Shown: positions 51,138-63,760, counted from the stretch's first letter. The stretch is 64,000 nucleotides of DNA from Acanthochlamys bracteata (GCA_019914995.1 CM034132.1:1304501-1368500), one strand, 5' to 3'. The notes: generated by a model from the sequence alone, not told the origin. Translations and numbers: made by a program.

Positions 51138-54100
51138 TCAACTTTGCTGGCAACACTTGTGTTCTAGCCAAATAGAAAACGCCAGTAACAAGATCATCGT
51201 TCCTAGTCCATAATTCACCAGTCTGTCATTGTCTTCCCCTTCAAGCTTATCTTGCAATTGTTTCCAAAATGTGTGGAGACTGCAGTTCTGCAGGTAGCTA
51301 ACATATTAGCTTCCTAAATAAGAGGTACACAAGAGGAAACAAAGGTTTACCTTCTTTTCCTTGTCGGAAGCTGTTTCAATAGTAGGTTGGCATACTACTA
51401 TCTCATCTACACTAACGTCACCTCCAAAAGGACCTATTGCTTCAGCCTTTGGATCAAATTTAGCGATCGTGTATGGTGTGTCTGTGTGAATTGTCTTCAT
51501 CACTGACCCAAAAAAGTTTGTGATAGGCACCTGCATAGACCATCATGATTACTAAATTTTGAGATAAGGACCCATCTTCTTAAGCATGTAGTTCATTTGT
51601 CAAAGGGAATTAACAAAGAAAACATTAAAGGCCGCCACAAACGACAAAGAGGAGCAATCATTCCGTGCCAGCACTGAATTTACATACCCAGGCCAACTCG
51701 GAAGTAAGAAAGCTTTGTAATAATTAGATTAGTCAAATAGGACAACTCAGCTGAGTACTAAGCAGGAGGAGGAGGGAAAAAACCAGCTTGTGTTAGGGAT
51801 ATTAAATTACAAATGCCCTTTCTTACTGGTAAAAGCACTTTCATACCTCTGCCGCTCTATATATTGGTTCTATCATCAACTAGTAATCACTTTTAACCTA
51901 GATGAAGCAACTTATACTTCAGAAAGAGTAAAAATATGGTCAAAAGCTATATTACATAGGAGTGCATGTTCAAGTTTGACAAGGGCATGAACCCAATAAT
52001 CACTAAATTTGAAGATATGCAGTGTATTATCATGCCATTGTGGATGGGATAGCTTGGGCGCACCCAAGGCAGTGCCACCCCTGGCAAGTGCACAGCGGAA
52101 ATACCCAAGGTCCAACGATCTTAAATACAAGCAGAGCAAAATTGAGATTTGGGTCTAAGAAAATCACGTTTGTTCAGAACCTTTGCGTGGACAAAAGTCG
52201 AGGCTAAAAAACTCCATGGGTGACAACTACAGAGAGCCAACTGAGTATCAGAGACGACAAAAAGAACTTCAACTCCAGGCAAGATTGCCGAAGTCTGCCA
52301 ATGAAGCTAGCAGTCTCCCTTTAAAGGTAAGTCCTATGCTCAATACAGTCAAACAGAAGTAAGTATGAACAAGTTTATCACGAAGCTAATTGGACCCAAC
52401 CCAAGAGGCAAGCAAGAAAATGCCTTAAGACATGCCTGGAATGCTCTGGACTCTGCCTTATGTAGGCAAGGCAACCAGCTGCCCAAGGCAGGCTGTGAAA
52501 GGTCTTGCCAGATAGCTTCCGTGACACCTACGAATAGGCAGAATCTGCCAACCCGAAACAAAATACTGAAGCGTAGCGCCTGTCTCAACAGATTCTGCCA
52601 ACAGGTGCGGCAGCTTCTGCCTATACGCATTGGCACAGCATTTGCCTGTAACTTTATCCTTGTGCTGTGGCATGCAGGTCCCTTTGGCCTATGCCACAGC
52701 ACTTTGCTCCGTAACCCTTGTCCTTGGCACACCTAGCCCCAGAATGCACATGCCTAAGCACAGCCAGCTCTTTACCTATGCCCGGCAGAGAATCCGCCTA
52801 GGCACTAACAACTCCTGCCTATGCTCAACAAGACATTTGCCTAGCCACGGCTGTGGGTCTGCACCCATGGCAACTTGTCCGGGCATTGTAGAGTCACATT
52901 TTCCATCCTATTATCCTTGGCATTGATTGCCTTGTCCAACAATCTGCAATGAGCTCAAGAGAGCTCCAACAGCCTGCGGTCCCAATGACTAGTACCAGGC
53001 TCAGCGTTTGTTTCTCCTATAGCTGATGCCTTGTTGAGTGAGCTCTTTCGAAGCTCTTAGCATTTCTGTTCATGTGGTAATAGCATGCACAACAAAGCAG
53101 TTGCCAAAGTGGCTTTACAGTTACTTCCAACATCTTATCATGCCATACATCTGAAAATAACGTAATCTTGTTTCTTTAGCAACAACTGGATAGTATTCGT
53201 TAAACTAAGCAAGAAAAACAGTAAAGAAATTGATAATAACATAAAACCAGTAAGTCAGATTGTCGAAACTGCACCTCACTTAAAGGCCGTTGATAGAGAT
53301 CCATGCGATAATAGGCAGTAGACATTAACAGCTTTGGATTATAGGAGCTGAAAAGGCTGTAAGAACCAAAAGTATTCGTATCAGCATCTAGAATAGATGC
53401 AATATTATGTGTGACTTGCTACAGAACTCTAGGTGCTTGAGATGCGATACTATGACAGGCAATTACTAATCGCCAAATATTTTACCTACTTCGCAGCATT
53501 GAAACAAAACATGTACGTCAAATTTCGTAAGAGTCCTAATACAGTTTATTTACCTGCTCAATGAAGCATTGCTATACATATTGAGTTTTTCAAAGAATGC
53601 AAGCGTGTAATAAGTGAATCTGTCCACAACCGAGACACCGATCTACATAGAAGATAAGCCTCAACATTAATCTCAACTAGTACTGTAAAATGTCAAATAG
53701 TACCTTGATCCGAACCATATGTATAAGGGCCTTGTCAAGGAGAATCTTACATCAGGGTCAAGGTGATGAGAATACGAATTTTCTCCTTTCATGCTACTCC
53801 CAATGGCCAGAACGCCAGGTGAACTAAGCTGCAAATTTTTAAGAACTTCAAAAAAAAAAACTCCACTAATAACATCTCCAATTGTCATGCCAAAAAGTAA
53901 AGCAGTAGATGTCAATCTTAAGAATCACAGCTAAATAAAACACGATCGAAACGAGGCGTCTATTGCCCAAGAGAAATAACATAAGAATGTCCCATGACTC
54001 TCATAAATCCACTAAGGCCTTATACATGATCATTAAAAAAGTAATAAAAAACTTCCTTCCTAGATAAATTGGAATGTATTTTGTGAGCGCAACAACAATG

Positions 54101-57100
54101 ACTGTGTAAGCTCACTAGATGGAGTCGACTAACAGATCCTTTCATTCATTGTGTGCGGAGATGAACAATATCCTCAGCCGAATTAATAATACGTAAAGCA
54201 TAGTTTAAATTGTCTCATCAAGTCTTCTTAGACCTTCTCCTAGCCTTCTTAATAAGATGAACTTACATCAATTCACATTTTCGAACAGCTGAATTCATAA
54301 GTCTTTCTTTTACATGGTCACCATTTCAAGAGAGCTTGAGTGAGTGCGTTTGGCATTGCTTTCCCAAAAAGCAACTTTTCAATTTTCCATTTCACATTTT
54401 TCAATACACCTTTTATAAGTATCTAGAGAATTTATTTAAAAATTTAGAAAATATAGAAAAATTCTACGTAGTAAGATCTTTTTATTACTTATTTTTATTA
54501 TTAATTTTGAAGTAAAAAAAATAGAGCTCGTTTTTTAAAAAGGACAAAAATACTTTCAGTTTTAGAAAAGCTTCATTTCAAAAGCACTCCCAAACGCCCC
54601 CACAAGTGAGAAACTAGTTTAAGTGCAATTTCAAATGCTCATTCGGAAATAGAGCAAGCCACCATGAAACAAGGAGGGTGACATATACTAATAAAACTAG
54701 GGTGTCTAATATTTTGAAAACTTAACAGAATCTTTTGCCAATGTACTTGCTGCATGTACAAAGATTCTTATGACAAATAGGTCGACCAGCTACATCGACA
54801 CTCAAGTTTCTTTGTTATACAAGAAATTGTCTAATTCTTCACTTATGCACCATTGTTAACATCCTTCAGCAGAGTTTCAATATAGGCTTCAAAATACCCT
54901 AAATCTTCTGGACTTACATACAGGAATCTATGCAATTCTAGACCTTAGCATTGCATGTAAACTGGGAATTATGCAATAGTGTCCTTGAAAGTCCTTTTTG
55001 ACAATGGAGTTCTCCCACACCAAAACAACTGATTGTATCCATTCATGTTAATGTGCACTACTTAACTTATCCAATTTTCTTTAGGAAAGCTGACCTTTTT
55101 CCCTACATCAGTAGTATTTTTCAATCTTGTCCTTCAAGTATGAAAAGGGTTTCCTACAAGCATCAACTCTTAAAAGACTCGAACAACATTGCAATCGCAT
55201 TCTCCAATTCTAGAGCAAAACGATAACAAAATTACATGCTTGGAAAATGCTTCAAAGCTCAAAGTTACATGTTCTTGAAGGAAGTCTTGCAATCTACAAA
55301 TTAGATGATAAACCAAAGCAATCCTTACCTGAGAGAAAAGTGTGGCTGCTTGGCATGTGTCAACCATTATCAGCAACTCCTTGAACCTGGAATCAGCGGT
55401 ATCTATCAATGTGTTTCAAACTTTTTAAGGTCTAATAGTGATGGGTATCAGTAGAATAATGTCTGAACCTGGCTTTTTCTCTCATTTGCTTCACTGCATC
55501 TGCTAGGTCATGGCTTTGGAGTTCTTCAGAGTCTTGAAACTTCAAAAATTCATCTCCCCCATGTCCAGTCATGTACAAGAGTACATGACTCCCTTCATCA
55601 CTCAAAAGACGTTTCGATCTTGGCACTGCAGCCTCATGCCTCCCAGTCAAAACCCGCAAAAAGTTCTCAACAGTTACCTCATAACCTCGATAATCAACCT
55701 GTTTAAGTGCAGATTGTAATTATGAAATAAGGCACATGATATTTACACATCGAACCTCCTAAAAATCTTCAATAACCTTTCATGAGTTTAAAAGTAGGCA
55801 GGTCTTTTTTGTATACAATATTTATATTAAGCTTTCACAAGAGTACAGATTCTGCTACATGCATAAAAGTAGCAGAAATACATAGATGCATTTCAGGCAA
55901 AGAAAAAACCTGAATATGATGTTTCATATGGCAAGTTTCTACTAAAGACACATCCTTCCAAAAGTATAAATAGAGGTATACATCTGAGGTACAAAGCCTA
56001 AAATATTGATCACGGATAATCCCCACACTCATAGACATAACATAAAATATTTGATTCAATGTGATATTAATGTCTAGAAAGCAATATGACTAATCACTGC
56101 CAAAGCGCCCTCCCAAATATTTTCCAATAACTAAAAGGCAATCGCTTACAGAAAGGAAATATATCCTTCAACATCTTTGTATAACTACCAGAAGAAAAAT
56201 CATTGCTTAAGGAATAAAGAAAGACTACTAGATTGGATACGCACTTCAACATTGTCCCCATATAAGTTCAGCTGGTGGTTCTCGTTGTTGAAGACCTGAG
56301 CAGGGTAATTATTCCGAGCATTGCAGGCAATGTCATCTGCTAGCATGAGTACTATCCGCTCATCAGGTATTCCCAGTCGTTTTACTGTCCTGGATGAAAT
56401 TTGTTATTTCAGTTGAGCAAGCCAATAGAAAATTAAAAGGGTTAGGATGACAAGTTACTTACCGATACAGGGACAGAGTATTGGCCATATGTCTGTAATT
56501 AAACCTGCACATATTTAAAAATTGTCATCAGAGGTAAGGATGAACTAGAGAGTTCACACTTACATGACATGCACTGCCAGAAAATGGGTCACTATAGTTG
56601 CAGATTATTAATTGATCAGCAGGACATCGGTTTACCAATAAGTTACTATGTACATATACGATACAACTTAACAAACTCAAAGCAAAAGGATCAGAAGGAG
56701 TTACATAACCAGAAAATGATAGAATTATCCAGTAGTAACAAGCACTGAAGTAAACTATAAACAACTAAGCCTTTGCTTGGAATTCCCAACATGCACTCTC
56801 AACATTGCCCTCGACTACATTATCACACTCATGCTAGCTATATCTAGGTTATATCAAAAGGCCGGATCTTCATGTTCCAGCAATTTCATCAAATTCCATG
56901 AGAAGAAGGAAGGTACAATAAACTATGAATCACATTCCTACACAAATTTCTCAGAACCATCTACACCTTTTCTGGAAATCCAATGTTACTTCTATATACA
57001 GAGATTGAACGCATTATCCATATTGATAGTGAAATTAATGCAGATACGAACAAGATTGGGCAACAGTACTGAAGCAAAAGAAGAAACTAAATCAACTCCC

Positions 57101-57410
57101 GTTTCAGACTAACACTCTTTGACTTACAGATCCTTTCAAAATGTCGTAGTTATTACTACTCCTTGCACACTAAAACAACATTCATAACAAAAGTTTTGCG
57201 AATTCCAGCAGCAGAGATCTAACTTCTCTTACTCAGGTTTGACAGAGCAAGCATTGATGAAGCTTACCAGAACCGAGAGGTGCAGACAAGAATTGCCCAG
57301 TTATTGTTGTGCAACGTCGAGGAAGCAGATCGAACGCCACACACAAACAACAAGAAGAAGACAGCGGCGACAAAGAAAACAGTTCGCTGCCGGTAATCCA
57401 CTGCCTCCAT
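51138..57410 (-). CDS. GPI8: GPI-anchor transamidase catalytic subunit (GPI8/PIG-K)
   Basis: Ten exons: 57410-57268, 56504-56463, 56389-56245, 55698-55469, 55386-55329, 53828-53751, 53642-53554, 53356-53275, 51530-51351, 51287-51138; 398 residues. A signal peptide (about 1-28) is followed by the C13 peptidase domain. The catalytic dyad is visible: His156 in [10 protein letters not shown] and Cys198 in [12 protein letters not shown]-terminal transmembrane helix (about 375-391) precedes a short tail. The protein cleaves the GPI-attachment signal of precursor proteins in the ER and transfers them to the GPI anchor, within the transamidase complex with GPI16, GAA1, GPI17 and CDC91/GAB1. The start fits the family (signal peptide, then [13 protein letters not shown]). 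Intron 55328-53829 carries an AT-rich element; intron 53274-51531 carries a GC-rich insertion. It is divergent from the tetraspanin gene. Confidence 0.95.
52020..53060. repeat. GC-richer repeat-like insertion in a GPI8 intron
   Basis: About 1 kb differs sharply from the AT-rich intron around it. It is full of variants of TGCCTA, GGCAAG and CCAAGGCA. At 52242-52253 TGAGTATCAGAG resembles the methionine-tRNA primer-binding site (TGGTATCAGAGC) of plant LTR retrotransposons. No gag or pol frame is recognisable and no LTR pair was found, so a non-autonomous or decayed retroelement is only a guess. Confidence 0.35.
54344..54600 (+). repeat. AT-rich MITE-like element, copy E (best preserved)
   Basis: It starts GTGCGTTTGGCATTGCTTT and ends AAAGCACTCCCAAACGC, clear terminal inverted repeats. 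The 257-bp interior is A/T-rich, non-coding, and matches the elements at 12840, 28621, 45541, 58765 and 61150. It lies in the GPI8 intron 55328-53829. Confidence 0.7.
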
Positions 57411-58524
57411 TGCTTTCTCGAATCTTCAGAGGTCGATCGTCACAATTTTCTCAGAACAAAAAAAAAAAAAAAGAAATCGGCAATTTGAAAGAAACTTATC
57501 ACAGATCAATCACTCGATAGAGAAAATCAACAAACAGAATTTATTACTCTAAAGAAATATTTTCGCGATCTGAAAGCGCGCGAAGAAAAAAGAAACTGGA
57601 ATTATTAGCAATCGATCTCGAGAAGAAAAAGGAAAGGAAACCAGTGCGATTATTTAGAAATTTTAGAAATTGATTGATGGATCAAATCATGTTTGAGTTA
57701 GACTGGATTTTTTTATAACTTTGGGCTCAGGCCCACGGCCTATAACCACCGCAGAGTACGATATACGCTACTATTCTTTGTTAAAATTCACTGTTTTTGT
57801 TTAAGAATATTTTTACAAAATCGGACCACGATAATTGGTTACAGAGTCGGTTCAACATTAATAATATTAGCAATTAGCAATTTCAAGGACCTTAGATAAG
57901 AAATGATAGAATTTGCCTTTATCGATCTTAGCTTCTTTGTTCACCTTAGAACAAAATACAATAATTTGGCTCCTATAACATCTTTGTTTTCATTGTTTTT
58001 AAGACCCTTACATTTTGATTATTTGAATAATTAAAGTGCCTGAGCATCTCTAATGAGCTTCAGAAATAATTGTAGATTTTCGCTTTACAAAATCAAATCA
58101 TCTCTAATGAGCTTTCTTTTAGCTATCACTGAATGCCAGTTCTTATTTTTTCCTGATAACTTCATTTTTCTTATCTTATGCACTACTGAGTGTAATTAAC
58201 TTTAAGCGATTACCCTACAATAAACTATAGACATATTTGGAATAGCTGAAAAATAATAATAATAATTTGCTTCTAGCACACTCAGATTTTGTGGTTTATT
58301 TTTTAGTTGGTTTCTCTGTGATACGGAAATTTGTTAGTGTAGATTTATCCACAAATTAACAGCTCATTTTAACATGCATCATATAAAGTTTGCGTTTTCT
58401 TAAAAGGTATCCCGATTGTTAAAAATTTTAATCAAAAGTTGCTCTTGATTGTGATGGGAATCACTCAAACCCCACCAACCACTCTCTGTCTCCGCTCTCA
58501 TTACAAAATTATACACGCCTGGAA

Positions 58525-58735
58525 TTTGTTTGAAGTATTTTTTGAATAGAAATTTTTTTTAAAAGATATTTTTATTCCTTTTTTAAATAAAATTTTAATA
58601 ATAATAAACTAATAATAAATTTTATAATATCTATGTTTATGTTTTTAAAATTTTAAATAAATTATAAATATTATATAAATTTATTTAAATTATAAAATTA
58701 AAAATTAAATAAAAAAATAAAAAAATAAAGTCCAA
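58525..58735 (-). repeat. AT-rich element-like unit, copy G
   Basis: It starts with GAATTTGTTTGAAGTATTTT and follows the inverted block order of copy B, but is strongly degraded. Low confidence as a separate element. Confidence 0.35.
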
Positions 58736-58764
58736 CATTCTCAGTCACTGTTAGTCTAAACTGC

Positions 58765-58985
58765 TATGTTGCATTGCTTATAAATTTTTCATTCTAATTT
58801 TAATTTAGTTAATAAAAAAATTTTAATATTTTAAAATTTTAAAAATTTTAAAAAATATAAATAAATTTTATGTTATAAAATTTTATTATTTTTATTATTT
58901 AAGATAACAATAATATCTATTTAAAAATTTTTAAATAATTTTATTTTAAACAATTCTTCTTTAAAACAACCCTCAAACATTCCCT
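58765..58985 (+). repeat. AT-rich MITE-like element, copy H
   Basis: From GCATTGCTTATAA to AACCCTCAAACATTCCC it follows the block order of copy E, with a degraded left terminus. Confidence 0.45.
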
Positions 58986-59276
58986 AACTTTAGAGTACTC
59001 TACTACTAATGAAATCAACTACAAATCCTAAACCATTCCGGTTTCCAGAAAATTACGCGCTCCAAAATTTACCCCAAATATTCTCCTCTCTCTCTTTTTT
59101 TTTCAACCTCCTAATCAACGAAAGCTGAAGCCTACCCAACAACATTAATAAAAACGTAAAAACTAAAAGGAAAACTCTTTCACCCGCCCGCTCTTCCATT
59201 ATTCTTCTATAGTTCACACGCTGCTACTACTCCACTTTCAGAACCAGCTCTTCTGCTTCAATCTTTCATTCGATCC

Positions 59277-62200
59277 ATGGCTGTAAGCAACAACATAACA
59301 TCAATCCTAAACTTCATAGCGCTCCTCTGTTCAATCCCAATCACCGGTGCCGGAATTTGGTTGGCATCCAAACCCGACAACGAATGCGTCCACCTATTTC
59401 GTTGGCCGGTTCTCATCCTCGGTATTCTCCTCTTTCTCGTCTCTCTCGCTGGCTTCATCGGTGCTTTCTGGAACAAACAAGGCTTGCTTGCCGCATACCT
59501 CTTTGCCATGGCTGTTCTCATTCTTGTTCTGCTTGCTTTGATTGTGTTCGCCTTTGTTGTTACGAAAGCTGATGGATCGATTGATGTGCCTGGGAGAGCT
59601 TATAAGGAGTACGAATTACAAGGGTTTTCTTCGTGGTTGAGGAATTATGTGGAGGATAATGGTCGGTGGGTGCAGATAAGGAGTTGTCTCTTTCAGTCTG
59701 ATATTTGTGGGAAGTTTGCTCGCCGGAAATCGTACTTCGCCGATCAATTCTTTCAGTCTAATATGTCTCCCCTTGAGGTAATCGTTAAAGAAAATATTGA
59801 TTCTATGCTCTTTTGAAAATTGATTTCCTTTGTTGATTTTGCTGTTTGCTTGAATTTTAAGTTAATTAGTAGATCAGGAATAAAAGGAATTTGGGGTTTT
59901 GAATTTGAGTTCAGATTTGGAACCACTTAGGTTTGAAAATTTTAAGATTAAGTCACAGTACGGAAACAGAGAAGGATCATTTTCATTTGAAAAAAGAAGA
60001 AAAGTTTTAACAGAGATCTGTGAAGAAGCTTCTATTCTACATGTACTGTTAAAACTTTGAGAGTCCCAGTTGGAGCTGGCCGAGTAGTAGTTTACGTGGC
60101 GAATGAGTAGGTAGCTTGTCGGGACTTCAATTATTTGTCCTTGCTGATTTTACGTTTGATGACTGCTGGAACTATGAAAATTACCGGCTCCTCCTGGCAC
60201 TTCAATTTTTGGTTTTGACACGAGAATTTTAATTTTTTCTGTCAAATTTTAAATTTTAAAAAGAAAATATATATATATTAATTATATAAAAATTTAGAAT
60301 TTTATTTTTATATGTAGAATTTTAATTGTAATTTTTTTATTTATATATTTTTCAATACAATTATATTTTTTAATATATAACATATTTTTTAAATTTATTA
60401 AAATATAAATATTAAATTTATTTTTATTTTATTTTTTAAAAATTTTGTTTTTTATTTTTTATTTTTACGAAACTTAATTATGAATATTTGAAACACGCTC
60501 TTAATTAGCAAACATAGTGAATGTTCAGTCGAAAGGTTATAATTTTAATTTTCACTTTAATTTTTTATTTTATACTTTGTAATAAAACTTTTTAGATATA
60601 TTTTATAAATATTATTTTAAATTTTAAAATATAAAATTTATGCTTGAGATATGATTATTAATTATTTTTATTAGTTTTTAATCAATAAGAAAAACGGCAC
60701 AAAAAATATGAAATTCCGTAAACTCAACTAAAATATTTGCTGAAAAAGAACATTGTTGGAGAAAAAAAAGTTTTATCTCAAAAACAAAATTTTATAACAA
60801 ATATTCAAAGCTTATTTCTATAGTAGTTAGCTAGGAAAGTCCAAAAATAAACTTAAGAAAGTTGTTATACTTACTGTTTTAGACGCAGACAAATATTCAA
60901 AATTTTGTTCTAAAAAGATTCGTTTTTATATTAAAATATTGTTCGTTATTTTCACATAAAAAACTTGTAGACTTTTATAACTTAAATTTATCCATGTTAT
61001 TAGCAATAATAAGAGCGTTTTATCATAACAAACTGTCAACTAAAACCTTTATTTATGTAGTAAATCATCAAATAGTATATATAGAAGGAAACTTTGCAAA
61101 AATCTTGCAACGGCTGTATCCACTGCATGCCCCAACTAGGACCTTTTGGGAAAACATTTCATTCCATTCCAACAATTTCATTTTATCTCATATTTTTTAA
61201 TAAAGTTTCTATAATATTTTGTAAATTTTATTTAAAATTTTAAAAAGAATATTTACATTATAAAATCTTATTATTATTTATTTTTATTATTATTATTTTA
61301 GATAAAAAATGTAAAGATCATTTTTTGAAATAAAATAAAAATATTTTTTATTTAAAAAAAAATTTATCTCAAAAGCACACCAAAATGCTCCTAAGATATG
61401 CCCCCGATGGTGTTGGTGGGTCACGATACTCTCAGTATCAGTAGGAACACATGTCGTTCAAGTTGAAGACCATACTTTCTTGAATCCGCTATGACAGTCA
61501 TACAACATACTAGGTTCTCAGATCAATGTCTTTAACTAAATAATTGGTCTCAAATCCAAGTTTAGGCTAAGTCTATGATGCATATAGGAAAGTTATGAAA
61601 TAAACAGCAATAGAAATGACAAATGCAGAGAAATGGAATTCTTTTCACAGGAATTGCATAGATTCGGAGTTGTGTTTGAAACCTTCCGGATGTGGATCGA
61701 GGAGTAGAACTTGAAAATATTGAAGTTTTCATCGCTAAGACTATGGTTTAGGTTTGATTGAAATAAGGTATTCGGAATGCAAATCTATGTACAAGTACAA
61801 ATTGTTGCAACAAGAATTGGTGACAAGACTGAATATTTGGAGCTCTGATGCTAAGATGAGGTAGCTAGAGCACTAATTACTTGAAGTTACATTATATAAC
61901 ATGCTAAGATGAGGTAGCTACATGATATATTTGAATAAAATTGAGTTTTGCGAAAGTGAGTTTCGTAAAAGTGAAATATGGTGAGAACTAGAGTCACAGC
62001 GATAATTAAAACATGTAGATAGAGTCTAAAGTAAAATTTTAATGAAAGTAAAATTCGGGGTGAAAGTAAAATTTGGAGTGAAAATTAAAACACGTGAAAT
62101 GCCGAATTCAAATTTTGAAAGAAAAAAGTTAAGTTCTGTGCCAACTGAAATATGGCCTTAACTGTGAAATGTTAAATGAATACTTAAGGCATGTTATATA

Positions 62201-62811
62201 ATGTAACTCTAAGAAGGTGAATTATCATGTTTTAAGCTGATTGGTTTCTACATGTATCAAATGCTACTTGCGTTGATGGTAAAACATCACATAGTCCTAC
62301 CTGCCCAAAGAAGTTGGTCGAACCCCATCATCAAAAAATGACTACCGAACCATAAAAAACCAAAGATTTAAAACCACTTACTGGTCGCTATTGCTTTTAC
62401 AGTTTATATAATGTACTTGCAAAGAACCAATGAAAATGTATTATTTTGCCAAAAAAAACTTTGCTTTTGAATATGGAACGGCATCTTAATCTATTGCAGT
62501 CTGGCTGCTGCAAGCCACCAACATTCTGTGGCTACAACTATGTTAGCCCAACCATCTGGATCAACCCAACAAACCCGACTGCAGACTCTGACTGCAGTGC
62601 CTGGAACAGTGACCAATCTCAACTCTGCTACAACTGCAACTCCTGCAAGGCTGGGCTGCTGGGCAACCTGAGGCATGAGTGGCAGAAGGCCGATGTTGCC
62701 CTCATCGTAGCTGCTGTGGTTCTTATTTGGGTATACATCATTGGCTGCAGTGCTTTCCGCAATGCTCAGACGGAGGATCTCTTCCGCCGTTTCAAGCAGG
62801 GGTATGTCTGA
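59277..62811 (+). CDS. TET2: Tetraspanin, TETRASPANIN-2-like
   Basis: Two exons, 59277-59777 and 62500-62811, give 270 residues, the normal plant tetraspanin size. Four transmembrane helices are visible (about 8-28, 43-66, 71-96, 232-252). The small loop has the conserved Cys of DNEC. The large loop carries the plant signature GCCKPP (169-174), CYNCNSC, and several more Cys. The tail FRNAQTEDLF and the loop segments VPGRAYKEYELQGFSSWLR and CKAGLLGNLRHEW fit TET2 of Arabidopsis better than TET8. Tetraspanins organise membrane microdomains and vesicles; plant members act in tissue patterning and exosome-like secretion. The single intron splits just before GCCKPP, as expected, but is 2.7 kb long and filled with repeats. 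Confidence 0.93.
61150..61392 (+). repeat. AT-rich MITE-like element, copy K, in the tetraspanin intron
   Basis: It follows copy E from the ATTTCA/TATTTTTTAATA block to the terminal CAAAAGCACACCAAAATGC. Further AT-rich, possibly related sequence lies at about 60230-60700. Confidence 0.55.
61848..61920 (+). repeat. 20-bp direct repeat
   Basis: ATGCTAAGATGAGGTAGCTA occurs at 61848-61867 and again, without change, at 61901-61920. The second copy overlaps the left end of the inverted-repeat unit at 61886-62207. Confidence 0.9.
61886..62207. repeat. 322-bp inverted-repeat-bounded element in the tetraspanin intron
   Basis: GTTACATTATATAACATGC (61886-61904) is matched exactly by its reverse complement at 62189-62207. 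The interior holds near-repeats of GAAAGTAAAATT and GTGAAA and no coding frame. A MITE is likely. Confidence 0.6.
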
Positions 62812-63760
62812 ACCAGATTAGATCCTTTACTTCCCTCTATAGAGCTACTGTAAATTTGTCTGCAGTTGTATGTCGAAGCACCTTGTATAGCTACAGGTTA
62901 TATATTGTACTGTACGTTCATCTATAGAGCTAAAGGATTTCACATTCTGTGTTATGCATGATGGGCCTCGTCGGCGTAAAGACGCTTTCAGAAAGAGGCA
63001 TCTATTTGTTTGATGAAACCTTGTTGTTCCAAAATCTAACAAAAATCTCCATTTCATTATGAACCGAACTCTTCCGTAGCTTGTAATATATGAATCGAAT
63101 GAGCCAATCCTATTGCTGTAACTCTTCCACAATCCAGTCCCCATATTGCCAAAAAAAAAAAAAAAAACAGCAATGCGAAGAAATTATTTTATTTTAAAAA
63201 AAACTTATTTAAAAAAAAAATTTTAATAATTTTTAATACTTGGAAAACGTTCAACAAAGCCTAATGACGATGACTTGATTTCTAAAGCATCAATGAATAA
63301 CGTTCACTCTGCACGATAAGGATCGGGCACGTTGTTTGCATGGATATTGTTCGTAGCATTATAAAAATATCGGCAAAATGCTCTGCTGCTGCTGGGATGT
63401 ACAGAAAGCGTCTTCTCTGCTGATCAAATCCATGGGCGCCATTTCGTTGTTTTTCTTTCTTCGATGGAGTTAGCAAGCACGCAAAGTCGCGAAAGCGTAT
63501 CTGATCAATCCATCTAATACTGTTATTTATGTTGTCGTTCTCTGATTTTAAGGAAGAAAAACAAAGCAAGGAGATGAAGAGCTTTTATTATATATATATC
63601 AATGGCATTACTATTTTCATCTCACAAAATAACAATATAACAATCGAAAGAAAGTAAAATCCTTACGTTAACTGGGCCTAGACATAAGGCCATAATTAAG
63701 TCGAGGGCCCATTAAAACCCAAATAACATTTCATCAGAGAGACTATGAGCAGGTCTGAAA
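62812..63760. promoter_or_regulatory. Tetraspanin 3' flank and hydrolase promoter
   Basis: The first 330 bp should be 3' UTR. A poly(A) tract (63151-63167) follows, then AT-rich sequence. TGGGCC at 63673 and GGGCCCAT at 63705, with AAAACCC nearby, form a site II cluster within 90 bp of the hydrolase ATG. No separate gene is seen. Confidence 0.45.

Larger units (their letters stand above)
57411..59276. promoter_or_regulatory. Divergent spacer between GPI8 and the tetraspanin gene
   Basis: TGGGCT at 57722 and GGCCCA at 57730 form a small site II cluster about 310 bp before the GPI8 ATG. Two AT-rich element-like units (about 58525-58735 and 58765-58985) occupy the middle. The last 180 bp before 59277 are CT-rich, as in a plant 5' leader. 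Confidence 0.45.

Noticed and set aside
52349..52736. Overlapping open frames of over 120 codons on both strands
   Set aside because: They come from the GC-rich repeat block, where stop codons are rare on both strands; no known domain.
59277..62811. Naming the tetraspanin TET8
   Set aside because: The N-terminus, the VPGRAYKEY loop and the FRNAQTEDLF tail match the TET2 pattern more closely.
63282..63569. A 95-codon minus-strand frame before the hydrolase
   Set aside because: No family resemblance, and it lies in the promoter and 3' flank of clear genes.
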